Numbered from the stretch's first letter, positions 1 to 12,298 are shown. The stretch: 64,000 nt of DNA from Amycolatopsis endophytica (GCF_013410405.1 NZ_JACCFK010000001.1:3782001-3846000), one strand, 5' to 3'. Program-made: numbers and translations. Notes: generated by a model not told the origin, from the letters alone.

Positions 1-384
1 GTCGACGTGGGCAACCCGCACCTGGTGTCCGTTGTGGACGAAGACGTCGACGCGCTGGACCTGACCCGCGCGCCGCGCTACGACAACGACTTCTTCCCCG
101 AGGGCGTGAACCTGGAGTTCATCAACCCGCTCGGCGAGCAGCGCCTCAAGATGCGGGTGTACGAACGGGGAGTGGGCGAGACCCGCGCGTGCGGCACCGG
201 CACGGTCGCGGCGGTCGCGGCCGCGCTGCACCTGGCGGGCACCGACACCGGGAAGTCCGCTGTGGACATTCCCGGCGGCAGGGTCGAGGTCACCGTGGAG
301 CGGGGGGCATCGACGCTGACGGGTCCGGCGGAGTTCGTGGCGCGGGGTGAGCTGGATCCGGCGTGGTGGGAGAAGGCGGGCTGA
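1..384 (+). CDS. dapF: Diaminopimelate epimerase, 3' part (5' end outside window)
   Basis: The visible 127 residues are the C-terminal half of DapF, which interconverts LL- and meso-diaminopimelate for lysine and peptidoglycan synthesis in the cytosol. The second catalytic cysteine lies in the RACGTG motif, followed by a typical C-terminal domain (IPGGRVEV, LTGPAEFV). The reading frame is open from base 1, so the start lies upstream. Its 3' end overlaps the end of the convergent MFS gene by 95 bp. In mycobacteria dapF sits near hflX and lexA, as here. The identification is secure. Confidence 0.95.
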   Translation, partial: VDVGNPHLVSVVDEDVDALDLTRAPRYDNDFFPEGVNLEFINPLGEQRLKMRVYERGVGETRACGTGTVAAVAAALHLAGTDTGKSAVDIPGGRVEVTVERGASTLTGPAEFVARGELDPAWWEKAG

Positions 385-1612
385 CCGGCAGGTCCCGCAT
401 CTTCCGCAACGGCGAGGCCAGCACCGGCAGCATCGTCACCGACATCAGCGCGCATCCGGTCCACACGGTGGCGCGGACGCCGATCAGCTCACCGAGCGCG
501 CCGCCGGCCAGTCCGCCCAGCGGCATCGTGCCCCACACCACGAACCGGACGGTCGCGTTCATGCGCCCGAGCAGCCGTTCGGGGCAGATCGCCTGCCGGT
601 AGCTGACCTGCGCGACGTTGTAGATGATGATGCCGTACCCGCTGGCGGCCAGGCCCAGCACGCCGAGCGTCACCGGCCAGCCGGGTTGCGACAGGGGCAG
701 CAGGAGCTGCAGCGGCCAGGTCACCAGCGGCACCAGCCAGATCGCCCTGGCCTGGCCGATCATCCGCGTCCAGAACCCGGCGGTGAGCGCGCCGAGGACG
801 GCGCCGGCGCCGCCGGCCGCGAGGACCAGGCCCACCGCGGACGGGCTCAGGCGCAGGTCCCTGGTGAGGAACAGGACCTGCATCGAGATCACGATCGTCC
901 CGGCGAAGTTGCCGGTCGCCGTGCACAGCGTGATGGCCCGCAGCGTGGGGTTGCCGAACACGAACCGCAGACCCTCCGCGATCTGGGCCCGCAGCGGGGA
1001 GCCGTCGTGCGGTGCGGGTTCCGGTTCGGGGGTCCGGATGCGCAGCAGGAACAGCCCCGACGCGAGGTAGCCGAGCCCGGTCGCGAGCACCGCGTTCGCG
1101 GCGCCGGCCAGCTGCACCAGCCCACCCGCGATCCCCGGGCCGGTGACCTGTGCGACGGACTGGCTGGACTGCAGCTTCGCGTTGCCCTCCAGCAGGTGTT
1201 CCCGGCCGACCAGCGACGGCAGGTAGGACTGGTAGGAGATGTCGAAGAACACCGTGCCGACGCTGACCAGCAGCGCGATGACGACCAGGTGCGCCAGCGT
1301 GAGCGCCCCGGCCCACCAGGCCACCGGGATGGTCAGCAGCAGCGCGGCGCGGGCGAAGTCGGCGCGCAGCATCAGCGGGCGGCGCTTCACGCGGTCCACC
1401 CAGACCCCGGCGGGCAGGCCGATCAGCAGGAACGCGGCGTTCTCGGCCGCGGTGAGCAGGCCCATCTCGCCCGGGGTGGCGGCCAGGACGGTCGCGGCGA
1501 GCAGCGGGAGGACGGTCTGCCCGATGAAGTTGCCCGCCTGGCTGATCGTGTCACCGGCCCACAACAGCCGGAAGCCGGAGTGGAACCACAGGGAGTCTCT
1601 GCGAGGCACCAC
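290..1612 (-). CDS. MFS transporter (probable drug/metabolite exporter)
   Basis: About 440 residues with some twelve hydrophobic segments. The MFS loop-2 signature is visible as GVWVDRVKRRPL, followed by the central loop and six more helices. It probably exports a small toxic compound by proton antiport; the substrate is unknown. The start is placed at GTG 1612 because the protein begins just upstream of the first helix (LLWAGDTISQAGNFIG); an adjacent GTG at 1609 is equally possible. The last ~35 residues are proline-rich and are encoded antisense to the end of dapF. It diverges from an ArsR-type regulator, with a palindrome between them, so repression by that protein is likely. Confidence 0.85.
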   Translation of the reverse strand: MVPRRDSLWFHSGFRLLWAGDTISQAGNFIGQTVLPLLAATVLAATPGEMGLLTAAENAAFLLIGLPAGVWVDRVKRRPLMLRADFARAALLLTIPVAWWAGALTLAHLVVIALLVSVGTVFFDISYQSYLPSLVGREHLLEGNAKLQSSQSVAQVTGPGIAGGLVQLAGAANAVLATGLGYLASGLFLLRIRTPEPEPAPHDGSPLRAQIAEGLRFVFGNPTLRAITLCTATGNFAGTIVISMQVLFLTRDLRLSPSAVGLVLAAGGAGAVLGALTAGFWTRMIGQARAIWLVPLVTWPLQLLLPLSQPGWPVTLGVLGLAASGYGIIIYNVAQVSYRQAICPERLLGRMNATVRFVVWGTMPLGGLAGGALGELIGVRATVWTGCALMSVTMLPVLASPLRKMRDLPVSPPSPTTPDPAHPAPRTPPDPSASMPPAPR

Positions 1613-1625
1613 GACAGAGTGAACT

Positions 1626-1649
1626 AGTGATTGGAATCCGTCAATCACT
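1626..1649. promoter_or_regulatory. Candidate operator for the ArsR-type regulator
   Basis: A perfect 8-bp inverted repeat (AGTGATTG / CAATCACT, 8-bp spacer) lies in the 57-bp gap between the divergent MFS and ArsR-type genes. A TAAGCT -10-like hexamer at 1658-1663 stands 6 bp before the GTG start of the regulator, which would suit a leaderless transcript. The position fits autorepression and control of the exporter; this is inference. Confidence 0.55.
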
Positions 1650-1669
1650 GTTCGTCGTAAGCTGACGCC

Positions 1670-2167
1670 GTGCGAGAACAGCGACCCGCCACCGAGGCCG
1701 AAGCGAACGCCCTGGCCTCCGGAATACGTCTGCGCATCATCCGGTTGACCTATGCGGAAGCGCTGACCAACAAGGAGATCGCGCAGCGCCTGCGGCGGGA
1801 CCCGGCCACCACGCTGCACCATGTGCGCAAGCTGGTCGACACCGGTTTCCTGGCCCCGCAGCCGGTTCGCCGGGGCAACCGGGGCGCGAAGGAGATCCCG
1901 TACCTGTCCACCGGACTGTCCTGGAATCTCTGCGGCGGGCACGGCCGGGCGCTGTCCGAGGCGATGCTGGAGGCATACCTGGCCGAAATCGCCGAGGTCG
2001 GCGACGGCGAGCTGGACCAGACCCGCCTGGTGGTCCGCGTCGGCAGGGACGAGCGGACCGAGTTCGAGCGGCGCCTGTACGGCCTGCTGGAGGAATTCCG
2101 GGAACGCTCCACCCCGGAGGGCAGCGAACAGTTCGCGATCTACCTGGCGACCTACCCCAGCCGGTAA
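1670..2167 (+). CDS. ArsR-family winged-helix transcriptional regulator
   Basis: 165 residues. A helix-turn-helix is visible at roughly residues 35-65 (LTNKEIAQRLRRDPATTLHH, then VRKLVDTGFL), followed by a C-terminal helical region of the kind found in HTH_20/ArsR-like regulators of divergent transporters. No cysteine pair typical of metal-sensing ArsR proteins is present, so the ligand is probably organic. It starts at GTG 1670, without an obvious Shine-Dalgarno sequence, and is divergent from the MFS gene. Confidence 0.8.
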   Translation: MREQRPATEAEANALASGIRLRIIRLTYAEALTNKEIAQRLRRDPATTLHHVRKLVDTGFLAPQPVRRGNRGAKEIPYLSTGLSWNLCGGHGRALSEAMLEAYLAEIAEVGDGELDQTRLVVRVGRDERTEFERRLYGLLEEFRERSTPEGSEQFAIYLATYPSR

Positions 2168-2210
2168 AGGATTCGGACATTGCCGCGAACCGTGGGACCA
2201 TGGAAGGACG

Positions 2211-3650
<1,440 letters not shown>

Positions 3651-3669
3651 GATCGGTACCTTGGCTCGT

Positions 3670-4686
3670 GTGAGCCTTGGTCGTCTGGCGGTGCCGGTCC
3701 TCGTCGTCCTGCTCGTACTCGGGCTGGGGGGACCGGCCGCCGCGGCCGAGGTGCCGTCGCCGGAGCCGGTGTGCTCGGTGACGGACGAGCGGATCACCGA
3801 GCTGTCCGGGCTCGTCAGCGACGGCGAGCACTGGTACGCGATCAACGACGGCGGCACGAAGGTGCAGATCTTCGTGCTGGGTCGGGACTGTGCCGTGCAG
3901 AAGGTGATCTCCGGGTCGACGGACCCCTATGACGTCGAGGACCTGGCGCGCGCCGCGGACGGCACGTTCTGGCTCTCCGACACCGGGGACAACCGCAAGC
4001 AACGCGACACGGTGGCGCTGCTGGCCGTCACGCCGCAGGGCAAGGTGACGCTGTACCGGCTGACCTATCCGGACGGGCAGCACGACGCGGAGGCACTGTT
4101 GCTCGACGCGTCGGGCACGCCGTACCTGGTGACGAAGAACCCGCTGGGGGAGGCCGGGATCTACCGTCCGGTGCAGGAGCTGAGCAGCCCCGGCCCCACA
4201 CCGCTGGAGCGGGTCGGCTCGCTGAACATCAAGTCCACGGACACGCCCGGCGGGCCGGTGGCCGGGTTCGGTTCCGTGCTGGTGACCGGTGGGGCGGTGA
4301 GCGCGGACGGCACGGTCGTGGCGTTGCGGACCTACACCGACGCCTACCTGTTCCCCGCGCCCGACCAGGACGTGGCGGCCGCGCTGCGGCGCGAGCCGGT
4401 GCGGGTGCCGCTGCCCGACGAGCAGCAGGGGGAGGCGATCGCCTTCGAACCCGATGGCACGTTGCTGTCGGCGTCCGAGGGCTCGGGCCCGATCCGCGCG
4501 GTGCACGGCGCGACCTCGCTGGTGCAGAGCTCGCCGGAGGGCGGCGAGGCGGCCGGCGGGGAGGCTTCGGGCGGCTCGTCCGGCACGGGCGGCGTCGACA
4601 CCGTGCCCGGACTGCTGCTCGCGGTGGTGGTCGCGGGCGGCGTGGTGTTCGCCTGGACGAAGCTGCGGAGCCGCTCGCGCCGCTGA
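3670..4686 (+). CDS. Secreted, C-terminally anchored beta-propeller-like protein
   Basis: About 338 residues. The N-terminus is a signal peptide (SLGRLAVPVLVVLLVLGLGG, then an Ala-rich cleavage region). The body has repeated strands such as DVEDLARAADGTFWLSDTGDN that resemble phytase-like/esterase-like propellers. A Gly/Ser/Glu-rich linker follows, and the C-terminus has a membrane helix (LLLAVVVAGGVVFAW) and a basic tail, so it should face outside with a C-terminal anchor. GTG 3670 is preferred; TTG 3661 is an in-frame alternative. It lies 19 bp after hflX and converges on lexA. The enzymatic role is unknown. Confidence 0.7.
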   Translation: MSLGRLAVPVLVVLLVLGLGGPAAAAEVPSPEPVCSVTDERITELSGLVSDGEHWYAINDGGTKVQIFVLGRDCAVQKVISGSTDPYDVEDLARAADGTFWLSDTGDNRKQRDTVALLAVTPQGKVTLYRLTYPDGQHDAEALLLDASGTPYLVTKNPLGEAGIYRPVQELSSPGPTPLERVGSLNIKSTDTPGGPVAGFGSVLVTGGAVSADGTVVALRTYTDAYLFPAPDQDVAAALRREPVRVPLPDEQQGEAIAFEPDGTLLSASEGSGPIRAVHGATSLVQSSPEGGEAAGGEASGGSSGTGGVDTVPGLLLAVVVAGGVVFAWTKLRSRSRR

Positions 4687-4721
4687 TCGTTTCGAACGGA
4701 CGACCGATTGCCCTGGCTGTT

Positions 4722-4744
4722 GCGGGCGGTCAGATTGCGCCCGC
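4722..4744. terminator. Candidate hairpin between convergent genes
   Basis: A perfect 7-bp GC inverted repeat (GCGGGCG / CGCCCGC, 9-nt loop) lies in the 95-bp gap between the convergent anchored-protein gene and lexA. There is no T-tract. It could act as a bidirectional terminator but is short. Confidence 0.35.
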
Positions 4745-4781
4745 CACTGGCTCTGCTACGCAGGTTTCACGACGCAGAGTT

Positions 4782-5483
4782 TCAGAGGCGGCGGATGACG
4801 GCGACGACCTTGCCGAGAATGGTGGCCTCGTCGCCGGGGATGGGGTCGTACGCCTCGTTGTGCGGCATCAGCCAGACGTGGCCGTCCCTCTGCTTGAACG
4901 TCTTGACGGTCGCCTCGCCGTCGATCATCGCGGCCACGATCTCGCCGTTGTTGGCCGTCGGCTGCTGGCGCACGACCACGAAGTCGCCGTCGGTGATCGC
5001 GGCGTCGACCATCGAGTCACCGGTGACGCTGAGCAGGAAGACCTCGCCCTCGCCGACGATGTCCTTCGGCAGCGGGAAGACCTCTTCGATGGACTGCTCG
5101 GCCAGCACGGGCCCGCCCGCGGCGATGCGGCCGACCAGCGGCACGTACGCCGGCTTGGGCATGGTCGCGGTCTCGGCCTCGGCCTGCGCGGTCAGCACAC
5201 CCACCGCGCGCGGGCGGTTGGCGTCGCGGCGCAGGTATCCCTTGCGCTGCAGAGTGCGCAACTGGTGTGACACGGACGAGGTGGACGTCAGCCCGACCGC
5301 CTCGCCGATCTCCCGCACGCTGGGCGGGTAACCGAAGCGCTCGATCCAGGCCTTGATGACCTCGAGGATCTGCTGCTGACGAGGGCTCAGGCCCTCCTCG
5401 ACGTCCTCGGGTTCGGGCAGGGGATGCACATCCCCGAACCGGCCCCCTGGCCTGCGGATCGACTCGCCCGTCTCCTGCGACAC
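4782..5483 (-). CDS. lexA: LexA SOS-response repressor
   Basis: 233 residues. The N-terminal winged helix ([20 protein letters not shown], then [20 protein letters not shown]) is followed by the S24 self-cleavage domain. The Ala-Gly scissile site is in RIAAGGPV, the nucleophilic serine in [10 protein letters not shown] and the general-base lysine in EATVKTFK. LexA represses DNA-damage genes until RecA filaments trigger self-cleavage. GTG 5483 is chosen because a GGGAGG ribosome-binding site precedes it. A candidate SOS box at 5585-5600 suggests autoregulation. Confidence 0.97.
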   Translation of the reverse strand: MSQETGESIRRPGGRFGDVHPLPEPEDVEEGLSPRQQQILEVIKAWIERFGYPPSVREIGEAVGLTSTSSVSHQLRTLQRKGYLRRDANRPRAVGVLTAQAEAETATMPKPAYVPLVGRIAAGGPVLAEQSIEEVFPLPKDIVGEGEVFLLSVTGDSMVDAAITDGDFVVVRQQPTANNGEIVAAMIDGEATVKTFKQRDGHVWLMPHNEAYDPIPGDEATILGKVVAVIRRL

Positions 5484-5584
5484 CGTGCTGCCTCCCAGCT
5501 CTGCCCTGCCGGGGCGCGCACCCGCGCGAACCGGCGCTGTCCGCCTCTGCTGGTCACCCACAGTAGTTCACCGGACCGCAAACA

Positions 5585-5600
5585 TCAAACAACTGTTCGA
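5585..5600. promoter_or_regulatory. SOS box (LexA operator) on the lexA side
   Basis: The 16-mer TCAAACAACTGTTCGA matches the actinobacterial LexA consensus TCGAAC-N4-GTTCGA at 11 of 12 defined positions. It lies about 100 bp upstream of the lexA start codon, which fits autoregulation. Confidence 0.8.
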
Positions 5601-5664
5601 CGACACGCCGGGGCGCGCTCGATTTTGTCGTACCCGGGTGGTACACATTCGCACTGAGGTTCGA

Positions 5665-5680
5665 TAGAACGGTTGTTCGA
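5665..5680. promoter_or_regulatory. SOS box (LexA operator) on the LysM-gene side
   Basis: The 16-mer TAGAACGGTTGTTCGA matches TCGAAC-N4-GTTCGA at 11 of 12 defined positions and ends 45 bp before the LysM gene start. Together with the box 80 bp to its left it would let LexA control both divergent genes. Confidence 0.82.
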
Positions 5681-5725
5681 CCGGCGGCCCTGCTCGCCGG
5701 CCGGGATCTGCGAGGAGGTTCCGCC

Positions 5726-6190
5726 ATGTCGGTTCTGACGCACGACCAGCGGGTGGTCCGGCGAGCGCCGGAGCAGGCCGCGACCGCGCCCATGCCGCTG
5801 CGGCCACGACGGCCGGAGGTCCGCCGCCCGCCGACACGGGCACGTGTGGTCGCCGGCCGCCGTCCCGGTCCGGTCGCCGCGTGCCGGCGCCGCGTGCCGC
5901 CGCGCTGGCCGTGGCTCACCGCGGTCGGGGTCGCGGTCGCGCTCGCCGTCACCGGGTTGGGTGTTCTCGCCGGGGCGCTCGCGCCCGGGGTCCCGGAGCG
6001 CACGGCCACTGTGGCGGTCGCGCCGGGGGAGACGCTGTGGGATCTGGCGAAGCAGTACGCGCCCGGCAGTGACACGGCGGCCGTGGTCGACCGCATCGAG
6101 GAGCTGAACCACCTGCCCGCGGAGTCGGTCGTGCCCGGTCTGTTGCTCACCGTGCCGGTCGGGTCCGGGTCGGTGACGGCCGGGCCGTGA
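5726..6190 (+). CDS. LysM membrane protein, SOS-linked division gene (ChiZ/Rv2719c-like)
   Basis: 154 residues. A basic, proline/arginine-rich cytosolic N-terminus (about 65 residues) is followed by one membrane helix (LTAVGVAVALAVTGLGVLAG) and a C-terminal LysM peptidoglycan-binding domain (VAPGETLWDLAKQYAP, then VVPGLLLTVP). This is the arrangement of mycobacterial Rv2719c, also divergent from lexA, whose product delays division during DNA damage. Orthology rests on architecture and synteny. The start has a strong GAGGAGG site, and an SOS box lies just upstream. Confidence 0.85.
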   Translation: MSVLTHDQRVVRRAPEQAATAPMPLRPRRPEVRRPPTRARVVAGRRPGPVAACRRRVPPRWPWLTAVGVAVALAVTGLGVLAGALAPGVPERTATVAVAPGETLWDLAKQYAPGSDTAAVVDRIEELNHLPAESVVPGLLLTVPVGSGSVTAGP

Positions 6191-6258
6191 GCCCGGGGAG
6201 ACCGGCGTGTCACCCAGCCGGGTCGCTTGCGCCCCGCCCGCGTGCGATCTAGTCTCCA

Positions 6259-6274
6259 CCGCTATATCTAGTAG
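6259..6274. promoter_or_regulatory. Candidate NrdR box upstream of nrdR-nrdJ
   Basis: The core CTATATCTAG at 6262-6271 matches the NrdR-box core CWATATCTWG at every position; the outer bases fit less well. NrdR boxes usually come in pairs. A poor second match (6 of 10) lies 32 bp downstream at 6294-6303, and a half site (ATCTAG) lies upstream at 6247-6252. The placement suits dATP/ATP-dependent autoregulation of the operon. Confidence 0.65.
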
Positions 6275-6289
6275 TTACATGGCTGTAGT

Positions 6290-6362
6290 TGGTCCACAAG
6301 TTGGGGTAGACTGAGGACGAGTTGTCCACAGGCGATGGGCGTTCACCCACCGGATATCCACA
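6290..6362. promoter_or_regulatory. Three DnaA-box-like 9-mers at 32-bp spacing
   Basis: The 9-mers are TGGTCCACA (6290-6298), TTGTCCACA (6322-6330) and ATATCCACA (6354-6362). The middle one equals the actinomycete DnaA-box consensus, and each of the others differs by one base from an accepted variant. All point the same way and repeat every 32 bp, about three helical turns. They lie between the NrdR box and the nrdR start. DnaA control of ribonucleotide reductase is known in E. coli; here it is inference. Confidence 0.55.
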
Positions 6363-6449
6363 TGTTGATCACCATCCCCTGGCCGTAGCGTGGCGGCCGC
6401 GGGGTGATTGGATGTGCGGCCGAGCGACGAGAAGGGAAGGTGTCCGGCG

Positions 6450-6932
6450 ATGCGATGCCCGTTCTGCCGGCACGCCGACTCCCGGGTCGTCGACTCACGG
6501 GAGGTGGAGGAGGGGCAGGCCATCCGCCGCAGGCGGTCCTGCTCGGCCTGCGGGCGCCGGTTCACCACGTCCGAGACGATGGTGCTGGCGGTCGTGAAGC
6601 GGTCCGGGGTCACCGAGCAGTTCAGCCGGGACAAGGTGGTCCGGGGCGTGCGCCGCGCGTGCCAGGGCAGGCCGGTCGACGACGACGCCCTGCAGCAGCT
6701 CGCCCAGCGGGTCGAGGAGTCGATCCGCGCAGCCGGTGTCGCCGAGATCCCGAGCCACGAGGTCGGCCTGGCCATCCTCGGGCCGCTCCGGGAGCTCGAC
6801 GAGGTCGCCTACCTCCGGTTCGCCAGCGTCTACCGCTCCTTCTCCTCCGTGGAGGACTTCGAAAAGGAGATCGCGGACCTGCGGAAAGCCATGTCGGACA
6901 AGCTCGGCGACGAGAGCGCGCACGGGGAGTGA
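6450..6932 (+). CDS. nrdR: Transcriptional repressor NrdR
   Basis: 160 residues. The N-terminal zinc ribbon begins MRCPFC and continues with two more cysteines (CSACGRRF). The rest is an ATP-cone domain ([20 protein letters not shown]) that senses dATP/ATP and sets oligomer state and DNA binding. NrdR represses ribonucleotide reductase operons. The ATG at 6450 follows GAAGGGAAGG, and starting there gives the canonical N-terminus. nrdJ follows after 29 bp, the same order as in Streptomyces. Confidence 0.97.
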   Translation: MRCPFCRHADSRVVDSREVEEGQAIRRRRSCSACGRRFTTSETMVLAVVKRSGVTEQFSRDKVVRGVRRACQGRPVDDDALQQLAQRVEESIRAAGVAEIPSHEVGLAILGPLRELDEVAYLRFASVYRSFSSVEDFEKEIADLRKAMSDKLGDESAHGE

Positions 6933-6961
6933 CCCCGGCGCGTGGCGGGAGGGACGAATCG

Positions 6962-9781
<2,820 letters not shown>

Positions 9782-9811
9782 TCAGTAGGGCGCGGACGGA
9801 GATGAATCGAC

Positions 9812-9855
9812 GGTGCAGGGGGATGTCGGCGATCTTGCTGGCATCCCCCTGCACC
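9812..9855. terminator. Strong hairpin downstream of nrdJ
   Basis: A perfect 14-bp inverted repeat (GGTGCAGGGGGATG / CATCCCCCTGCACC, 16-nt loop) begins 31 bp after the nrdJ stop. It has no T-run, as is common for actinobacterial terminators. It lies inside the degraded tail of the convergent pseudogene frame. Confidence 0.65.
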
Positions 9856-10905
9856 CCTCGGTGACGCGTGCGGTTGCGTGTGATGCAACAGAGCGATGTG
9901 CACTCGAGGCGCCTCGGGGTTGTTACCGCCGAGCTGCCATGACCTCATGGACCAGGTCACCCCGAACGGGGACAGGAAGTCGAGGAAGCCGGCCGGGTCG
10001 AACGCCTGCGATGGGGCCAGAACGCCGGGCTTCGCCCCGTCCACTATGAGGCGGTGCACCCCCTCAACCGCGATCACCGCGGTCATCCCATAGCCGTCGA
10101 CGCCCTTGGCAACCCCCACGGCCCGTCGCCCGCTACCGGTGGCCTCGGCCAGCATCATCCATCGCCCGGCCTTGCGAACGTCCTCGTCTGGACCCTCGGG
10201 AATGCTGTCGATCATTTCTGGACTGATGCCGGTGAAGGCCTCGGCGAGCTCGGCGCGGAGCGCGCTGGTGACCCTCTGCGCCCGGGTGTGCCGGGGAACG
10301 GTTACCACCCCTGGCAGGGCGAACCCGACCACCGGGATCGACTCGGGTTCTCCGGGAGCGTTGATCGACGAGCGGCTCGCCGGGACGGCCGGACCCCATT
10401 CGCCGTTGTGGTAGGCAAGACCGTCGCCTTGGAACGCGGTGACCATCGACCGAGCGGTGCCGCGGCTCGCCTGGGATCTGATCCGTAGGTCGGCAATCGT
10501 GACCTCGTCGACCTGCACGGGGCATTCGGCTGTGAGGTGCGCGATGAGGTCGCCCGGCCCGCCGTCATCAGCCAGGTCCGGGATCACCGTGACGCGGGCC
10601 ATGCTCGGCGTCTGCCGACACGGAGTCGAAGATCTGTTTGAGGTATGCCTGCTCGCCTGTTGTGTCGACGTAGTGCGAGCCTGCGGCCAGCGCGGCGGGG
10701 TCGTCGAGTCCGGCAAGGCGCAGGTCGGGGGTGGAGACTCCAGCCCGGTCCGCGGCCTGCCCGAGCCGGTCGACGTTGCGTCCAACCAGGACCATGGGGA
10801 TGTCGCGCCGGGCCAGCTCGGCGACCACCAGCCTGCCCGTATGGCCGCTGGCTCCATAGACGGCGATCTTGTCATCAGTCATGCCCTGATCATAGGGAGC
10901 GCTGA

Positions 10906-10953
10906 CGAGACGAGCCATGTCTGCTGGGCTATAATGTATGTCCGATCGTCTCG
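10906..10953. promoter_or_regulatory. Inverted repeat around a TATAAT hexamer in front of the AraC gene
   Basis: An 8-bp inverted repeat (CGAGACGA / TCGTCTCG) flanks a consensus TATAAT at 10930-10935, 46 bp before the AraC-family start. TATAAT is rare in DNA this GC-rich, so a promoter with flanking operator half-sites is plausible. No good -35 was found. Confidence 0.45.
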
Positions 10954-10983
10954 CACCGGTGGTCGTGTCGATACGATGACGTG

Positions 10984-11922
10984 ATGGATGTGCTCAGTGA
11001 CGTGATCTCGGCGATGCGGGTCGGCAAGCCGCACTCCTCGCGCACCTGCAAGCGAGCCCCCTGGGGGATGCGCTTCGATGCGTTCGACGGGGCGGGCTTT
11101 CACGTGGTGCTCCAGGGCTCGTGCTGGCTGTTTCCGTCCGTCGGCGACCCGGTCGCGCTGGGAGTCGGCGATGTGGTGTTCCTACCGCGCGCAGGGGTAC
11201 ACGGAATGGCCGACAGTCGCACCACCTCGCTCGCCGACACCAGCGCACGGTCCTTGCCGGACTTCGAGGCCGAACCCACCCCGGATCGGCCGGGCGCCCC
11301 AACACTCCTGCTGTGCGGCGCCTACCTGCTGGATCAGGGGCGGATGCACCCGCTGCTGGCCGAGCTTCCCGAGGTCGTCCACCTGCCGGCCAGAGTGGGC
11401 AGCCATCCGTCCCTGCGGGCCGCGCTGGACCTGCTCGGGAACGAACTGGAAGAGCCTCGGCAGGGCACCGGCGCCGTTGTCCCGGCACTGCTGGACATGT
11501 TGCTGCTCTACATCCTCCGCGCCTGGCTGGACGAGCAGACCGGACACGCACACACGGGCTGGGCGGCCGCGCTCGGCGACCCGGCGATCGCCGCGGCCTT
11601 GCGAAGCATTCATCGCGAGCCGGAACGCCAGTGGACGGTGGAGACGCTGGGCGCGCTGGCGGGGCTGTCCAGGGCGGCCTTCGCCCGACGGTTCGCGACG
11701 CTGCTCGGCCACGCGCCGGTGGCCTACCTGACGTGGTGGCGGATGACCATGGCGGCACGCCTGCTGCAGGAATCCGACGCGCCACTGGGCACCGTGGCGA
11801 CGCGGGTCGGGTACACCTCCCAGTTCGCCTTCGCCAAAGCGTTCAAGCGCGAGTTCGGCGTGGCCCCTGGCGGCTACCGGCGAAGCGGTACTCACCCCGG
11901 GAATAGCGAACCCTGCGAATAG
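10984..11922 (+). CDS. AraC-family regulator with N-terminal cupin
   Basis: About 312 residues. An N-terminal cupin-type sensor region (FHVVLQGSCWLFPSVGDPVA, then GDVVFLPRAGVHGMAD) is followed by a C-terminal AraC double helix-turn-helix (WTVETLGALAGLSRAAFARR and GTVATRVGYTSQFAFAKAFK). This matches the cupin_6 AraC subfamily. ATG 10984 and the adjacent GTG 10981 are both possible, with no clear ribosome-binding site. It diverges from the broken saccharopine-dehydrogenase-like gene, a common pairing for this subfamily, so its natural target may be dead here. Confidence 0.85.
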   Translation: MDVLSDVISAMRVGKPHSSRTCKRAPWGMRFDAFDGAGFHVVLQGSCWLFPSVGDPVALGVGDVVFLPRAGVHGMADSRTTSLADTSARSLPDFEAEPTPDRPGAPTLLLCGAYLLDQGRMHPLLAELPEVVHLPARVGSHPSLRAALDLLGNELEEPRQGTGAVVPALLDMLLLYILRAWLDEQTGHAHTGWAAALGDPAIAAALRSIHREPERQWTVETLGALAGLSRAAFARRFATLLGHAPVAYLTWWRMTMAARLLQESDAPLGTVATRVGYTSQFAFAKAFKREFGVAPGGYRRSGTHPGNSEPCE

Positions 11923-12046
11923 GTCCCCTGCGCCAGTATGCCCGCGCGACTGACTGATCAGAGCCGGGGCGATCGTTGTCGTCCCCTGGGTAAGGATCAC
12001 CGGGAGGCTGAGAGGCGCGCGTACATCTGAAAGACCTCGGCAGGGC

Positions 12047-12298
12047 TTGTGGAAAGACATCCTGCGCGATCAGCTCGAGGTCGACGAACCGGTGTTCTGG
12101 TCCTGCGTCCAGGAGGGTGTGCAGCCGCCTCGCGGGACGCCCGAGATACCGGCGCGGGCGCTGCCGGTCGCTCTCGTGTCCCTGCTGGTCTCGCATGTCG
12201 GCCTCGACGAGGCCGAGGTGGCCGCGATGAGCAAGGACGAGGCGATCGCCCGGCTGCAGCGCTACTGGACCGAGGACACCCGAACTCAGACCGCCAAG
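12047..12298 (+). pseudogene. Orphan C-terminal fragment of a small protein, possibly toxin-related
   Basis: The reading frame upstream of the reductase encodes a conserved-looking segment (LWKDILRDQLEVDEPVFW ... VGLDEAEVAAMSKDEAIARL, then QRYW). It has no plausible start and reads in frame into the next gene without a stop. It resembles, from memory, the C-terminal half of small actinobacterial proteins annotated as cytotoxic translational repressors of toxin-antitoxin systems; that similarity is unverified. The upstream stop at 11951-11953 leaves no room for the missing N-terminal half, so it is probably a remnant. Confidence 0.35.

Noticed and set aside
347..1627. Long open frame opposite the MFS gene
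   Set aside because: It is rich in Arg, Gln and His with no domain, and mirrors a membrane protein on the other strand; a GC-content artefact.
4708..5331. Open frame opposite lexA
   Set aside because: lexA has full catalytic motifs on the minus strand; this frame is a shadow.
6290..6362. Chromosomal origin suggested by DnaA-box-like sites
   Set aside because: Only three sites, no dnaA or dnaN nearby and no AT-rich unwinding region; a regulatory role is more likely.
10054..10984. Plus-strand frames opposite the broken oxidoreductase
   Set aside because: No domain or codon bias; the minus-strand fragments have recognisable enzyme motifs.
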